Positions 23,301-35,011 of a stretch of 64,000 bases of DNA are shown here, piece by piece. This DNA comes from Microcebus murinus (taxonomy: Eukaryota; Chordata; Mammalia; Primates; Cheirogaleidae): positions 85,195,001 to 85,259,000 of the forward strand of contig NC_134106.1 in NCBI RefSeq assembly GCF_040939455.1, read 5' to 3'. Positions within the stretch are counted from its first letter, which is position 1. Each line of letters starts with the position of its first letter. The notes under the pieces are model-generated. The model saw only the letters and a program-made list of their open reading frames with translations, had not been told where the DNA came from and made no database searches. A program made the position numbers and the translations under genes.

Positions 23301-23555
23301 TCTAAAAATAATAATAAGCTGAAGGAAAAAATTTTCTTCACTGCATAATAGAATTCAGCATTTTAACCCCTCCTACTGCGTTGCAAGCAGAAACTGTGTT
23401 AAAGACCCAGAAAACGAGATTTGTGTTAGCAAAAGTGATGGTGTTTCCAAGTTAATGTCAAGAAATTAAGAGATTTTACTAAGAACTCTAGGAGCCAAAG
23501 GCAAGAATCATAGGCAAGAAATGCCCCACTTCTTTGAAGGAGAGGGCAGAGAGTC
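20391..23555. other. Unassigned sequence (3.2 kb)
   Basis: This is one of the longest stretches without a recognised repeat. Several frames of 60-106 codons overlap in both directions around 21768-22088, with no shared domain. A conserved non-coding element or exon cannot be excluded, but nothing in the sequence shows one. Confidence 0.45.
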
Positions 23556-24465
23556 TAATTAAAATTTGACTATTTGCAAATTGCAAAGTGCATGAGAGCA
23601 CACCACCCCCAATTTCCCCTACTGTTAATATCTTGCATTAATTTGTAGTATATTTGTTACTATTGTTGAGCTGATACTTATTCATCCTTATTTACTAAAA
23701 GTCCATAGCTTACATTAGGGTCCACTCTTCATGTAGTACATTCCATGGGTTTTGATAAATGTATAATGATATGTGTCAACAATTATAGTTTCATACAGAG
23801 TATGTAGTTTCATTGCTCTAACAATCCTCTGTGCTGTCTCTAGTCATTCCTCTTCTCCCCTTAACCCTTGGTAACTACTGGTCTTTTTACCAGGTCCCTC
23901 CTTTTATTTTTCACAGAATGTCACATAGTTGATATAATATAGTATGCAGCCTATTCAGACTGGCTTCTTTCACTTATTAATATGGTTTTATGTTTCCTCC
24001 ATGTCATTCTGTAAGCTTAATAGTTCATTTCTTTTTAATATTCCATTGACTAGATGTACCACAGTTTATTCTACTACTGAAAGGCATCTTGGTTGCTTCC
24101 AAGTTTTAGGAATTATGAATGAAAGATGTAGGTTGTGTGCAGGTTTTGTGTGAACCTATGTTTTCAACTAATTTGGGTAAATACCAAGGGGTGTAATTGC
24201 TGGCTCATATGGCAAGAGTATGTTTGGTTTTGTAAGAAACTACCAAGCTTCTTACAAAGTGGTTGCACCATTTTGCATTCCCACCAGCAATGAAGACAAG
24301 TTCCTCTACATCTTCAACAACATTTAGTGGTATCAGTGTTTTGGATTTTATATATTTTAATAGATAGGGTTTCATATCCCATTGTTGTTTTAACTTGCAA
24401 TTTCCTAATGGCAAATGCTGTCGAGCATCATTTCATATGCTCTTTACCATTTCTGTACTTTCTTT

Positions 24466-25590
24466 TAATTTTTTTTTAAATGTTAAAGTATTACAGAGGT
24501 ACAAATGTTTTTGGTGACATGGATTGCTTTTGTAATGCTTGAGTCAGGGTTAAAAGTGTGCCTGTCACCCAGATAGTGCCTGTTAGGTAGATTTTTGCCC
24601 ATCCCCTCCTCCGGCCTCCCTCCCTGCTTGATTTTCATTGAGTTTTACTTCCCTCTATGTACACGAATGCTCTTCAGTTAGTTCCGATATAATAGTGAGT
24701 ACATGTTTCCATACTTTAGAATAATGAACTTAGTATAATGGTCTTCAGTTCCATCCAAATTGTTGCAAAAGAGATGAACTCATCCTTCTTTATGACTGAG
24801 TAGTATTTTGTGGTATACATATACTACATTTTGTTAATCTACTCATGAATTGATGGACATTTGTGTTGATTCCACATCTTTTAAATTGTAAATTGTGCTG
24901 CAATCAACATCTGAGTGCCAATGTCTTTTTGGTAAAATGACTTCTTTTCCTTTGCATAAACACCCAGTAGTGGGATTGCTGGATCAAATGGTAGTACTAT
25001 TTTTAGTTCTTTGAGAAATTTCCATACTGTATTTCATAGAGGATGTACTAATTTTCAGTCCTGCCATCAGTGTGTAAGCATTCCTTTCTCTGCATTCACA
25101 CCAGCATATAATGTTTTCAGGCTTTTTAATAAAAGCCATTCTGACTGGTTTAACATAATATCACATTGTGGTTTTAATTTGCATTTCTCTGATGATTAGT
25201 GACATTAAGCATTTTTTCATCTGTTTATTGGCCATTTGTGAATCTTCTTTTGAAAAGCTCGCTTCATATCTTTTGCCCACTTTTTAATGGGATTGTTTGA
25301 TCTTTTCTTGTTGATTTGCTTGAGTTCTTTATAGATTCTGGTTATTAGCCCTTCATCAGATATATAGTATGCAAATATTTTTCCCATTCTGTGGGTTGTC
25401 TATTTGCTCTATTGATTGTTTTTCCTTGGCTCTGCAGAAGCTTTTAAATTTAATCAACTCTCATTTATTTATTTGTGTTGTTGTTATGATTGACATTGGG
25501 GTCTTCTTCATAAATTGTTTGCCTAGGCCAATAACTAGAAGAGTTTTTCCAACATTTTCTTCTAGAATTATTATAGTTTGATGCTTGACA
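24466..25590 (-). mobile_element. 5'-truncated L1 with target duplication, antisense
   Basis: About 1.1 kb of antisense L1 that starts with a T-rich tail, then the 3' UTR and the ORF2 3' end (the TTTTTGGTAAAATGACTTC phrase, then TTGCATTTCTCTGATGATTA). It is flanked by a 19-bp target duplication with one mismatch, 24447-24465 and 25591-25609, which fixes both boundaries. It is 5' truncated and carries no intact frame. Confidence 0.85.
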
Positions 25591-25674
25591 CCATTTGTGT
25601 ACTTTCTTTGATGAGTGTCTCTTCATATCTTTTGCCAATTTTTGTAATTGCAATTTTTCTTCTGTATTGTTGAG

Positions 25675-25720
25675 CTTCTTTCTATGGCCATACCACCCTG
25701 AATGTACCCGATCTCATCTA
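25675..25720 (+). pseudogene. 5S rRNA-derived fossil fragment
   Basis: A 46-bp insert whose last 40 bases (25681-25720) match about the first 40 nt of vertebrate 5S ribosomal RNA, including GGCCATACCACCCTGAA. The five differences I see are C-to-T or G-to-A changes at positions that are CpG in 5S, the signature of methylated DNA decay. It is flanked by the direct repeat TATTGTTGAG (25665-25674 and 25721-25730), consistent with insertion by the L1 machinery. It lacks the internal promoter region of 5S genes and cannot be functional. Confidence 0.78.
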
Positions 25721-26105
25721 TATTGTTGAGTTTCAAGAGTTCTTTTAATATTTTGGATATGAGTTTTTATGAGAGAAATGTTTGAAACTATTTTCTTCTG
25801 ATTTGTAAATTGTCTTTTCATTCTCTTAACTGTCCTTCACAGAGCTGAAGCTTCTAATTATTATGAAGTCCAAATTATCAATTTTTTTATTTCATGGATT
25901 TTTGCTTTTGGTGTTGTATCTCAAGTCATTTTCAAACTCAAAGTCACCTTGATTTTCTGTTATCTTCTAGGAATTTTATAGTTTTGTGTTTTACATTTAT
26001 ATCCACCTTGAGTTAATTTTTGTGAAAGAGAGGATCGGTGTTTAGAATTATATTTTTGCATGTGGATATCTGGTTGTTTCAGCACCATTTGTTAAAGACA
26101 TTCTT

Positions 26106-29100
26106 CTCCATTGAACTGCCTTCTGCTGGTCACTGGAGACCTCTACTGTGCTTTCCCTTGCAGCCACAGCAAAGCCATCTCTTGGTTAGGAAAGGCCTTG
26201 AACAAGATTAGGATATGGTTAGAGGGTGTGGGTGGCCATGCCAACATCCCCCTTTCCCTTTGGCTCTGAGTGCTCTGTGCCCTCATCTCATAGATAACTC
26301 ATCAATAAGATCACATTTTTCTTCCAAGCTTTCTCCAGCATAAGCTCTTCTCAAGTCAGGAAACTCAATCCCATTCAGTGTCAGGTACTGGCATTCATGT
26401 GAGTCAGTATAACTCAGGCTGATCTGACATAAGTATATCTCTTTCTATGGCCTGGTGGTTCCATCCCACAGATTGAAGCTTTAATGTAAAAATCATTTCT
26501 GGTGGCATACAGTATATACCATTTTAGATTTAAGATTGCTTAGTGGCTATATATGGTTATCAAGACATTTCAGCTCTCAACTGTCAAATCTCAATGCTCC
26601 CCATAAAAGTGGACATCTCCTTTGTCCACCCAATGACAAGCCAAGTTCTGCTACTACTTAGTGATTGGAAACATAATCAAATGACTTGGAAGCTTTATTC
26701 ATTGACAAGTTTTCTCTGATGAATTAATCAAATTTTAGTTATGTTTTTTGAGGTCAGTAGGGTATAGGGAGTAACCCTGAGGGAGAATACACACCCACTC
26801 AAGAATGGCTGCATTATTACAAAACATCCTTGCAGAGACTATTGGAGCAATATAATTTCCCTTTTATCACATTAAAAGAGCACATCCGAGCAATTACCTC
26901 AGGTGCTTAAATACAATCCTTTTTGCCAATAATTGGAAACCACACTTTAAGAGGCAGAATGTCAAAACCATTAAGCTTGGATATAGAAAGTGGTGCAAAT
27001 AGCATGTAAGATGCACTATTTGTGGAGTGTATAATGATCATATTAACTAACAAAATAAACAATTCAACAGTATGAGAACATTGGTGGCAGCACAATGCGA
27101 AGAATTGCATGCAATGATTTAGTACTATTGTACTAATGCCCACTGGAAGTATATATGGCTATTTAGATTTCACAGTAAGTTGGGTCTCATGATGAAAGGT
27201 GATCCTGAAACATGATCTTGTATTATTACCAGCATTCATTATCATTCAGAACAGCGTTTGGGTAAATTTCACTGTGCATTGCAGTTATTAGCAAGAAGCT
27301 GTATAGCTATATGCCATTTGTCACACTTAATGCTGTTTGTAGACTGCTCACTCCACTACTTTTGGTAATGTCAAGAGGGTAATAATTACCTATTGCTCTA
27401 CAGTATATGGGAATAAGGAACATGAGCCTTATATCAGGTGCAAAACTTCAGTTCTCATCAAAATCTGCCACAAGCCTTAATCAACAGCATACAAAATTTA
27501 ACATATAGGAATACACCTAAAGAAATGGATTACTTCCTATACGTTTATTTTATTTATGTAATGCAGGAAGGAAGGAAAGAGTTAGTATTTGTTACCTCAG
27601 CACCCTGAAACGGCAATGGCTATAGTTAAGAAGTGGCAATGATATTAGTGCCATGACACCTAACCCATCATGCCCACCTCTGGAAATATGTTACCATCAC
27701 TGAATAGCTGTTTCTTTGAACAATAAACTGCACAGAGAAGCTTAGGAATGCCTCATAAGAACCCACTGCTCTTTCTCCCTTTCTCTTTTCCTAAGGGACT
27801 ATTTGATATCTGTCACTCAGCAGGTATCGGTGCCGTGTTGACTTAGGCAAGGTAAACAAATGGGATCTGATACAGGTGCAGACATTTAGATTTTTCACCT
27901 TATAGGCACCATGGAGACTATCTTAATTCATCTTCTCTTCTTGAAGATCAGAGAATGAAGACGCAGAGTCTGAGTTAGTCATTGAGCCTGGCTCACACAC
28001 CTTCTAAGGCCAAGTCCAGAGTTCTTTCACACAGGCAGCTGTCCAAGGGAAGAGTGGAACTTTCTCAGGTTCCCTGATAACTTCATTAAATAACCACTTC
28101 TCTGTACTTCATTTTATCCAAATGGTCGGAAGTACCCCATGTTCCGGCCAGCAAGCAGAGAGTCTGTTCCCTGGGGCCTGTGGCTCTGTGGCCAGCCATA
28201 GGGATGACTGGGCATGACAGCTGAGCTGAGTGAGCCTCTTTCCCTCTTTTACAGGTGTGGTTAGTGCTCCTGCAGCCTCCCTCTACCCACTCCCCCAGAG
28301 ATGTTCCTGGACCTCCATGCGAGACCTGACCTCATTCCCACTCAAGGACATTCATCTTGACACTACTTTTCTCCATTCTCTGTGATTACATAGAAGGCAG
28401 CAGCTTCTAATTTAGGAATTAGGGGCTGCATTAGCAGGCCTGTGGTTTCAATTGCCCCAGTTGACCAAAATCTGTTTCTGTTTCTGGGGCTATATCAACC
28501 ATCTCACATATACTTTCTCATGGTTCCCTTATGGATACAGTCCCCACAATATTTTCTGACAACTATGTGATGCTTTATGGGGAAAAAAACATATGTGTCA
28601 TTATTAAATATGTTTGGGCAGACTGTACTGACCACTTTTGGCTTCATCTTTAAGACTCTGAAAACTCCTTTAGAAAATAACCCAGTTTATCTCAGCATTT
28701 GCCAGATATAGAGAACAGCATAAGACGTTTTTTCATATAATACTAACAACATCCCCTGGGAATCCTGAACTTCGGGGCAAAGTGTCTATCATAGCTGTAA
28801 GATTTGTACTAAATGTTCTGGAGCTAATGGTTACCAAAGTTTAAACTCCTAATTTCATACATTTTCTGCTAAGCCAAGAACAAGAGAGTTTTGCCATCTT
28901 TTCTGAAATGGCAGATAGATAGGCTTGCTGTGTTTTCACCTTAATTTTTTAAGTGCACTGGCTAAAAATACATGAGGCAGCATTTGGGGGAGCAGAAATG
29001 TTTTATCCAGGGTGTGCAACCCCCAACCACAAAAGTCTAATACTGTTCCATGAGACTGGTATCCTTCTGAAAAATCCCACATCCACTCCCAGGAGAGGCC

Positions 29101-30150
29101 TGCATGGAAGGATGGACGATTTAACACCTGGGCCTGGCTGCTTGTGTTCTTTTACCACACTGAGTTAAATGCCAGCTGCTGCTACCTCTTCTGAATTACA
29201 CCCAATCTCTAGAAAGAAAGGAGGGTTTGGGGCTATATCATAGTCTCCCGTGGTCAAAGAAATGGAGAAAATGTCTGTTTCCAAAATAGTGTTTTGAAAA
29301 AGAAACTTTGTAAAAGAAAAGAAGTGATCGCTAACCCTGCCTCACCTCATTAGTATTGAAATATCAGCCCAGTGGAGCCTTGGTTTCAAACCCCCGGGAG
29401 AAAAACGCTGACCTTGACACTGTATAAAGCTGCCTCTGGCCTCCCGTGGAGCAGAGTGGGTGCCCCAGCCTTCGCTTCCAGGGATAAAGATGGTGTTTAT
29501 TTAGAGGCAACTTTTCAGATATTAAATATTTTGTTTGAAGAGGCCTGCTCATTTGAGTGGTGCTGAGTTTGCACAAGCCCAAGAAGTTTCGGCAGCCACC
29601 TTTGCCTGAAGCATAGTCAGCTTCTGTAACATTAAGAGGTTCCACCCCCTGTGCCAAGTCACCTGATCAGTTCTCTTGGAAAGCAGACTTAAGGGACTGA
29701 ATTCTTTGAAAATGTGTGTTTGTCCGGTCAAAAAAGGTGTTTGGGAAAGGTTTCAGCTCAGGCAGCTTGTTTTTTTAAAAACGTAATGCAACTGAAGACT
29801 TAAGTCTCAGAAATAACACAAGGTAATATTATATGGAATAACAGAAAGTCACCTGATTACCTGGACTGCCCTTATAGAGAGCTCACCATTCTGAAACTGA
29901 GGCCAATGGGTAAGCTCTAAATTTGACCTGCTTTTTCCTCTCTTTTGTAGTTTCGGTTTCTATGTATGACAAGCTTCAATTTGGATTGGTGTCGAGGCAA
30001 AAGAGTAATGGCTTAGCAAACATTAATAAATCATTTCTGCACTTTCTCTTGATATTTCTGAGGAATTTGGCAGTCAGATTTTTGAGTTTGTCTTCAAGGA
30101 ACTCTCGATGGTATTAACAGGCAACAGTTTGACATGTGTGTGCATTTTCT
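26106..30150. other. Unassigned sequence (4.0 kb)
   Basis: The longest stretch in the window without a recognised repeat. No frame longer than 97 codons and no codon pattern or splice-bounded exon stands out. The part around 26900-27500 has mixed composition that would be worth checking for cross-species conservation. Confidence 0.45.
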
Positions 30151-30154
30151 ACTG

Positions 30155-30260
30155 TTCTAAGACCTTTGGATGAGTTATCTAATCATCTCCACAAGCCTAT
30201 GAAATAATGTTATACTGTGGAAAACTTGAAGTTGAGAGAGGTTGTATAATATGCCAAAGA
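30155..30260 (-). repeat. MIR, antisense
   Basis: Weak reverse-complement MIR, with a 'CACAAGCCTATGAAATAATG' phrase and 'GAGAGAGGTTGTATAATATG'. Confidence 0.45.
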
Positions 30261-30269
30261 TCAACATGT

Positions 30270-30520
30270 GTCATCAGCTACTGCTGTCTCATAGACTATC
30301 AGCTGGGCTGTTCCCTGGTCCCGGCTGGGGTCACTCATGCATCTGTGGTCACTGGGGGTCAAGATGGCAGCTCTGCTGAACGGGGCTGTCTCACATGCTT
30401 GTGGTTGACTGGTTCTCAGGTGGCCTTGGCTGCAGAGTTTGAACATTCCGCCATGTTTATGGCCATTCCCAAGCCACCCAGCCTGAGCTGCTCACCAGAA
30501 GGAGACAGGTGAAGGGCAAA
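30270..30520. repeat. Ancient repeat of unresolved family
   Basis: A GC-richer block ('GGGGTCACTCATGCATCTGTGG', 'TCAAGATGGCAGCTCTGCTG') reads like a repeat seen widely in mammals. I cannot name it, and the frames across it show no domain. Confidence 0.35.
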
Positions 30521-30894
30521 CTGCCTTTTGAGGTCTAGAGCTGGAACACAAATATTCTGTCACAGTTTTGGCCAAGGCAGGTTACAAAGGCAGGAAAGAT
30601 TCAGAAAGTAGAAAGTAGACTTTACCTCTTGCTAGAAGCATATGCAAAGTTAAAGAAGATTATGATGGGGAAAAAATTTCAGAAAGTGGAGAAGGTGAAA
30701 GACAATGCACACTCGCATACCTACCACCTAGTTTTTACAATTAATATTTTACTATATTTGCTTTATCACATATCTACCCATCTATTTGTCATCTATCCAT
30801 CCAGAAATCATCTCTTTTTAAAAATAGATTCTGAAGTAAGCTGCAGACATCATATACCTCTCTACAAATACATCATTAACTAGAGATCAGTATT

Positions 30895-31455
30895 TGCCCT
30901 TGGTTCTTTTTATTCTTTTGAAGTAAGGTATACAATCAAATGCACAATTCATAAGTGTACTATTTAGTGAGTTTCAACAAATGCGTGCACTTGCACAACC
31001 CAAACTTCTATCAAGATACATGATCGCCAGTCATCCAGAAATTTCTCTCTTGCCTCTTCCCACTAAATCCCTGATCTTACAACCAAAGAGGCAAACACTG
31101 TGGTGATTTTCTTTTTAATCATGAAGTATTTTTGCCTGTTCTGATAATAAATGGAATCATATAGTAAATACTCCTGTGAAAAGCTTCTTTCACTCAGCGT
31201 AATGTTTTTGAGATGCATCCAACACTGTTCCATGTATCGGCCATTTGCTCATTTTCATTGCTAAGTAGTATTCCATTTTATGTATATTCTCAAGTTTGTG
31301 CGTTATCCTATTGACAGATGCATGCGCTGTTTCCAGTTTTTAGCTATCATGAAAAATGCTACTATGCAGTTCTTCTACACATGTTTTTGTGTGTATTTAT
31401 TTCACTTGGATAAATGCTTAGCAGTAGAATTGTGGGCTGTGGACTAGGCATATGT
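30895..31455 (-). mobile_element. L1M 3' end, antisense (first of two in tandem)
   Basis: A reverse-complement L1M 3' UTR and ORF2 end. Another L1M 3' end with the same orientation starts directly after it at about 31465, so two separate insertions lie head to tail. Confidence 0.65.
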
Positions 31456-34108
31456 TTAGATTTTTTCTAAAAGAGATTTATTGGGGTATTATTGATATAT
31501 GAAAAACTGTACATATTTAAAGTGTAAAATTTGATGAGTTTTGACATAGGTATATACAAATAAACCCATCACTGGGATCAAGATAAAGAATATATCCATC
31601 ATACCAAGGACTTTTCTTACGCCTCCTCATGTAAGCCATTTCTTTCCACTTCTCCTCCATTCTTAGACAATCGGCTTTCTCTTTCTATGGATTTGTTTGC
31701 AATTTCTAGAACTTTATGTGAGTGGAATAACATCATGCTGTAAGTACTTCTTTTGCCTTTCTTTTTTCATTTAGCATAATTAAAGATTTATCTTAATATC
31801 AATATTGATCATTACCATTATCAATTCTGATCAATCATCAGTCAAATCAATATCAACAGTTTCTTTTCTTTTTTTATTTTGTAAAGGAGTATTTTACTGC
31901 ATCAATATACTACAGTCTGCATATTCTTTCACCTGTTGATGGATACTTGCGTTGTTTTAAGTTGTTTGGTCTTTTGCAAATAAAGCTGATATGTACAGTT
32001 GTGTGAAAGTCTTACTGTGGACATGCACTTTTATTTCTCTTGGGTATATTCCTAAGAGTAGACAAAATGGTTATTCAGATGGTAAGTATGTGTTTAGCTT
32101 GTCAAGAAACTGTCAAAATATTTTTTCAAAATGATTATACACTTTCCTCATCAAAAGCAATATAAGAGAGTTTCAGTTGTAATGCATGTGTGTTACCATC
32201 TCACATGAGCTGTCTTTAATTGGAGCCATATTAGTAGATGTATAGTGGTACCTTATTTTGGTTTTAATTTGCATGTTCCTCATGACTAATGTATTGAGCA
32301 TCTTTTTGTGTGCTTGTTTTCAACCCATATATCTTTTTTGTGTGTGATGTATATGTTCAATATTTTTTACTTTTTATAGTTTATTTTATTCATTTTTGTC
32401 AGTTTATATATATATATTATAGATACAAGACATTTGTCTTGTCAGATATATGTTTTGTAAATATTTTCTTATGGCTTTCCTTTTCATTTTTATAGATATG
32501 AATTTTAAGGGGAGAAAATTTGAAGGGGGAAATTTTTTAAAGGAAGAAATTTGATGAAGACCAAATTAATTTTTTAATATAGTTGAGTTTTCTATGTCCT
32601 ATTTAAGAAATCCTTGTCAAAGTCAAGATTACGAAAATTTCTTTCTGTTTTCTTCTTGAACTTTTATAGTTTTAATTCCTCCACGTAGCTCTATGATTCA
32701 TTTTGAGTTCATTTTTTTGTATTGTGTGAGATAAAGTTGAGGCCTTTTTCATATGACTCTTCAATGGTCCCAGCAAGTTTGACATAAATGTTTTTTCCCC
32801 ATTTAGTTTCCTTGGCCCTTTTCTAGAAATCAAATGACCATACATGTATGAGTCTACTTTTGGACTGTCTAGTCTATTCCCTTGATTTATGTGTCTATCT
32901 TTAAGCCGTTAATATCTTGTTTAGATTACTGCAGTTTTAAATAAATCTTTAAGTCAGATATTATCACTTCTCTATATTTGTTGTATTTGGTCAGAATTAT
33001 TTTGGTTATGCTAGATTATCTGCATTGCTATATATATTTTAGAGTCAGCTTGTCATTTTCTACAGAAAAGCCTTCCAGGATTTTGATTCGGTTAATATTG
33101 AAACTATAAATATGTAGATCAAGTTAGAGGAGAAGTAACATGATTAAAGTATAAATTCTTCTGATCATTGAATAAAATATATCTCTATATTTAAAGTTAA
33201 AGCATTTAACATTTTAAAAAATATTTAAAAATTTTTTCTCAGAAATGTTTTGTAGATTTGAGTGTACAGGTCTTGCAAATTTTTCAAATTTATGTGAAAA
33301 CATTTAATTTTTAAATATATTATAAATGGTATTGTTATTTTTAAATTTTACTTTCTGACTGTTCATTTCCAGAATATAGAAGTAGAATTGATATTTGTAC
33401 ACTGACTTCATGTCCTATAATTTTGCTAAAGTCATTCATTATTTCTACTACTTTTCTTCTAGATTCTTGGTATTTTCTGCATCAAAGATCATCCCATCTG
33501 CACATGAAGACCATTTTACTTCTCCCCTTCTAATCTGTATGCCTTTTATGTGCATGATTAGGACTTCTGAGACCATATTGGATTGAAGTGGTCAGGGCAG
33601 AAATCATTGCTTCATTTCTGAGCTTACAGAGAAAATATGAAGTATTTTATCACTTTGTTTTCTTGATTATTCTCACTGCATGTTTAAAAATATGATGCTA
33701 GCTGTAGGTTTTTAATAGATTAGATTGAGAAAGTTCCATTTTATTTCTACTCTACTAAGAATATTAATCATGAATGCATGCTAATTTTATCAAATACTTT
33801 ATATAAATTAAGATGATCATATGGTCTTAATTTTTTAGTTTGTTAATATTGTGAATTACATTAGTTGATTTTTAAATGTTAAACAACATTAAATTCCTGG
33901 GAAAAACTCCACTTGGACATGATGCATTACTTTTTATAAAAATGTATTATAGGATTCAATTTCTTTCTTGGGAATTGTTGCCTCCATGTTTAAAGGAAAT
34001 ATTGGCCACTGGTTTTCTTTTATCATAATGTCTTTTGTCAACTTTTTGTGTTTTGGTAATGGGATGGAAAGTTTATTTTCTAACTTCTCTAGTATCGATT
34101 CTGTAAAA

Positions 34109-35011
34109 CTGAGGGTGGAGGCAAGATGGCAGACAAGAGACACCACCAATCAGAGTGTCTCTGCAAGCAGGAGAAATTTTACATAAAAGAGAAAAAATAA
34201 ATAGGCAGACAAACATAGATCAGATGAGGGTTGGAAGGAAGAGTGCCTGAACCTTCAGGAGACTCCACGGGAAGAGGTTGTGGAGCAGAACTGGAAGGAG
34301 AAAGGCATTGGCAGGAATTTAGCCCCAAGGTTGGAGTTCAGTGAAAAAGGTGGGTAGAATGGTTAAAATTCCCCTCCCTTGTATCTCAGACTGCTGGGGG
34401 GCTCCAGAATTGCTAGAGAGACCTGCCAACACCATCCCAGAGACTGAGGCTACCAGTGAGTGAAGATCTTCTTGTGGACAGGGCACCAGGCTCCCAGCTC
34501 CCTCTGGACGCCTCCCACCCAACAGAGCTGAGCTGGTTGGCAGGCACCATATTGCTTCTCCTATACTGCTGTTGGGACTGCAGACAAGTAAAACCTCTAT
34601 CTATGGAAATTAATACAGAGATACTTCAAAGAACTAAAAGTAGAACTCAGCCACAAAAAAATTATGAACTAATACCCCTTATACTGTCCTGGTTAGAGAT
34701 GGAGCTCACTCTTCTAAGTGAAGTATCACAAGAATGGAAAAACAAGCACCACATGTACTCATCATTAAATTGATACTAATTGATCAACATTTATGTGCTC
34801 ATAGGGAAGTAACATTCATACAGTATCAGGTAGATGGAAAAGGGGAGGAGGGGATGGGTAAATTCACCCTAATGGGTATGGTGCATGATGTCTGGGAGCT
34901 GAGAACACCTGTAGCTCTGACTGGGGTGGGGCAAAGGCAATATATGTAACCAAAGCGTTTGCACTCCCATAATATTCTGAAATTAAAAGTAAAATTAAGA
35001 AAAATAAAAAA
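34109..35011 (+). mobile_element. Internally deleted L1 with 5' UTR and 3' end
   Basis: A 0.9-kb element with an L1-type 5' start (GGTGGAGGCAAGATGGCAG from about 34114, including a YY1-like CAAGATGGC), about 440 bp of 5'-UTR-like sequence, and then a jump at about 34552 straight into the last few hundred bases of ORF2. A second gap of about 230 bp falls near 34655. It ends with ORF2 tail, G-rich 3' UTR and A-rich tail. A target duplication, ATTCTGTAAAA/ATTCTGTTAAA (34098-34108 and 35012-35022), one mismatch, shows it inserted as one unit. ORF1 and nearly all of ORF2 are missing, so it needed proteins from elsewhere. The internal joins could come from splicing of the L1 RNA or from an established deleted subfamily. 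Confidence 0.78.
34114..34140 (+). promoter_or_regulatory. L1 5'-UTR start with YY1-like site
   Basis: The sequence GGAGGCAAGATGGC at the 5' end of the element resembles the initiator region of primate L1s, where a CAAGATGGC YY1 site sets the transcription start. Here it could drive transcription rightward, but activity is unknown. Confidence 0.5.

Larger units (their letters stand above)
23560..26105 (-). mobile_element. Old antisense L1M, split by a younger L1
   Basis: The reverse-complement 3' UTR and ORF2 end of an old L1M occupies 23560-24465. It resumes at 25610 and ends near 26105. It is interrupted by the L1 at 24466-25590 and, within the right half, by a 46-bp insert with 5S rRNA similarity. 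Confidence 0.7.

Noticed and set aside
25675..25720. A working 5S rRNA gene
   Set aside because: Only the first third is present and the internal promoter is missing.
34456..34773. 105-codon frame across the L1 junction, as a possible fused gene
   Set aside because: Its downstream half is L1 ORF2 tail and the upstream half is L1 5'-UTR-like sequence; a chance open frame is more likely than a new protein.
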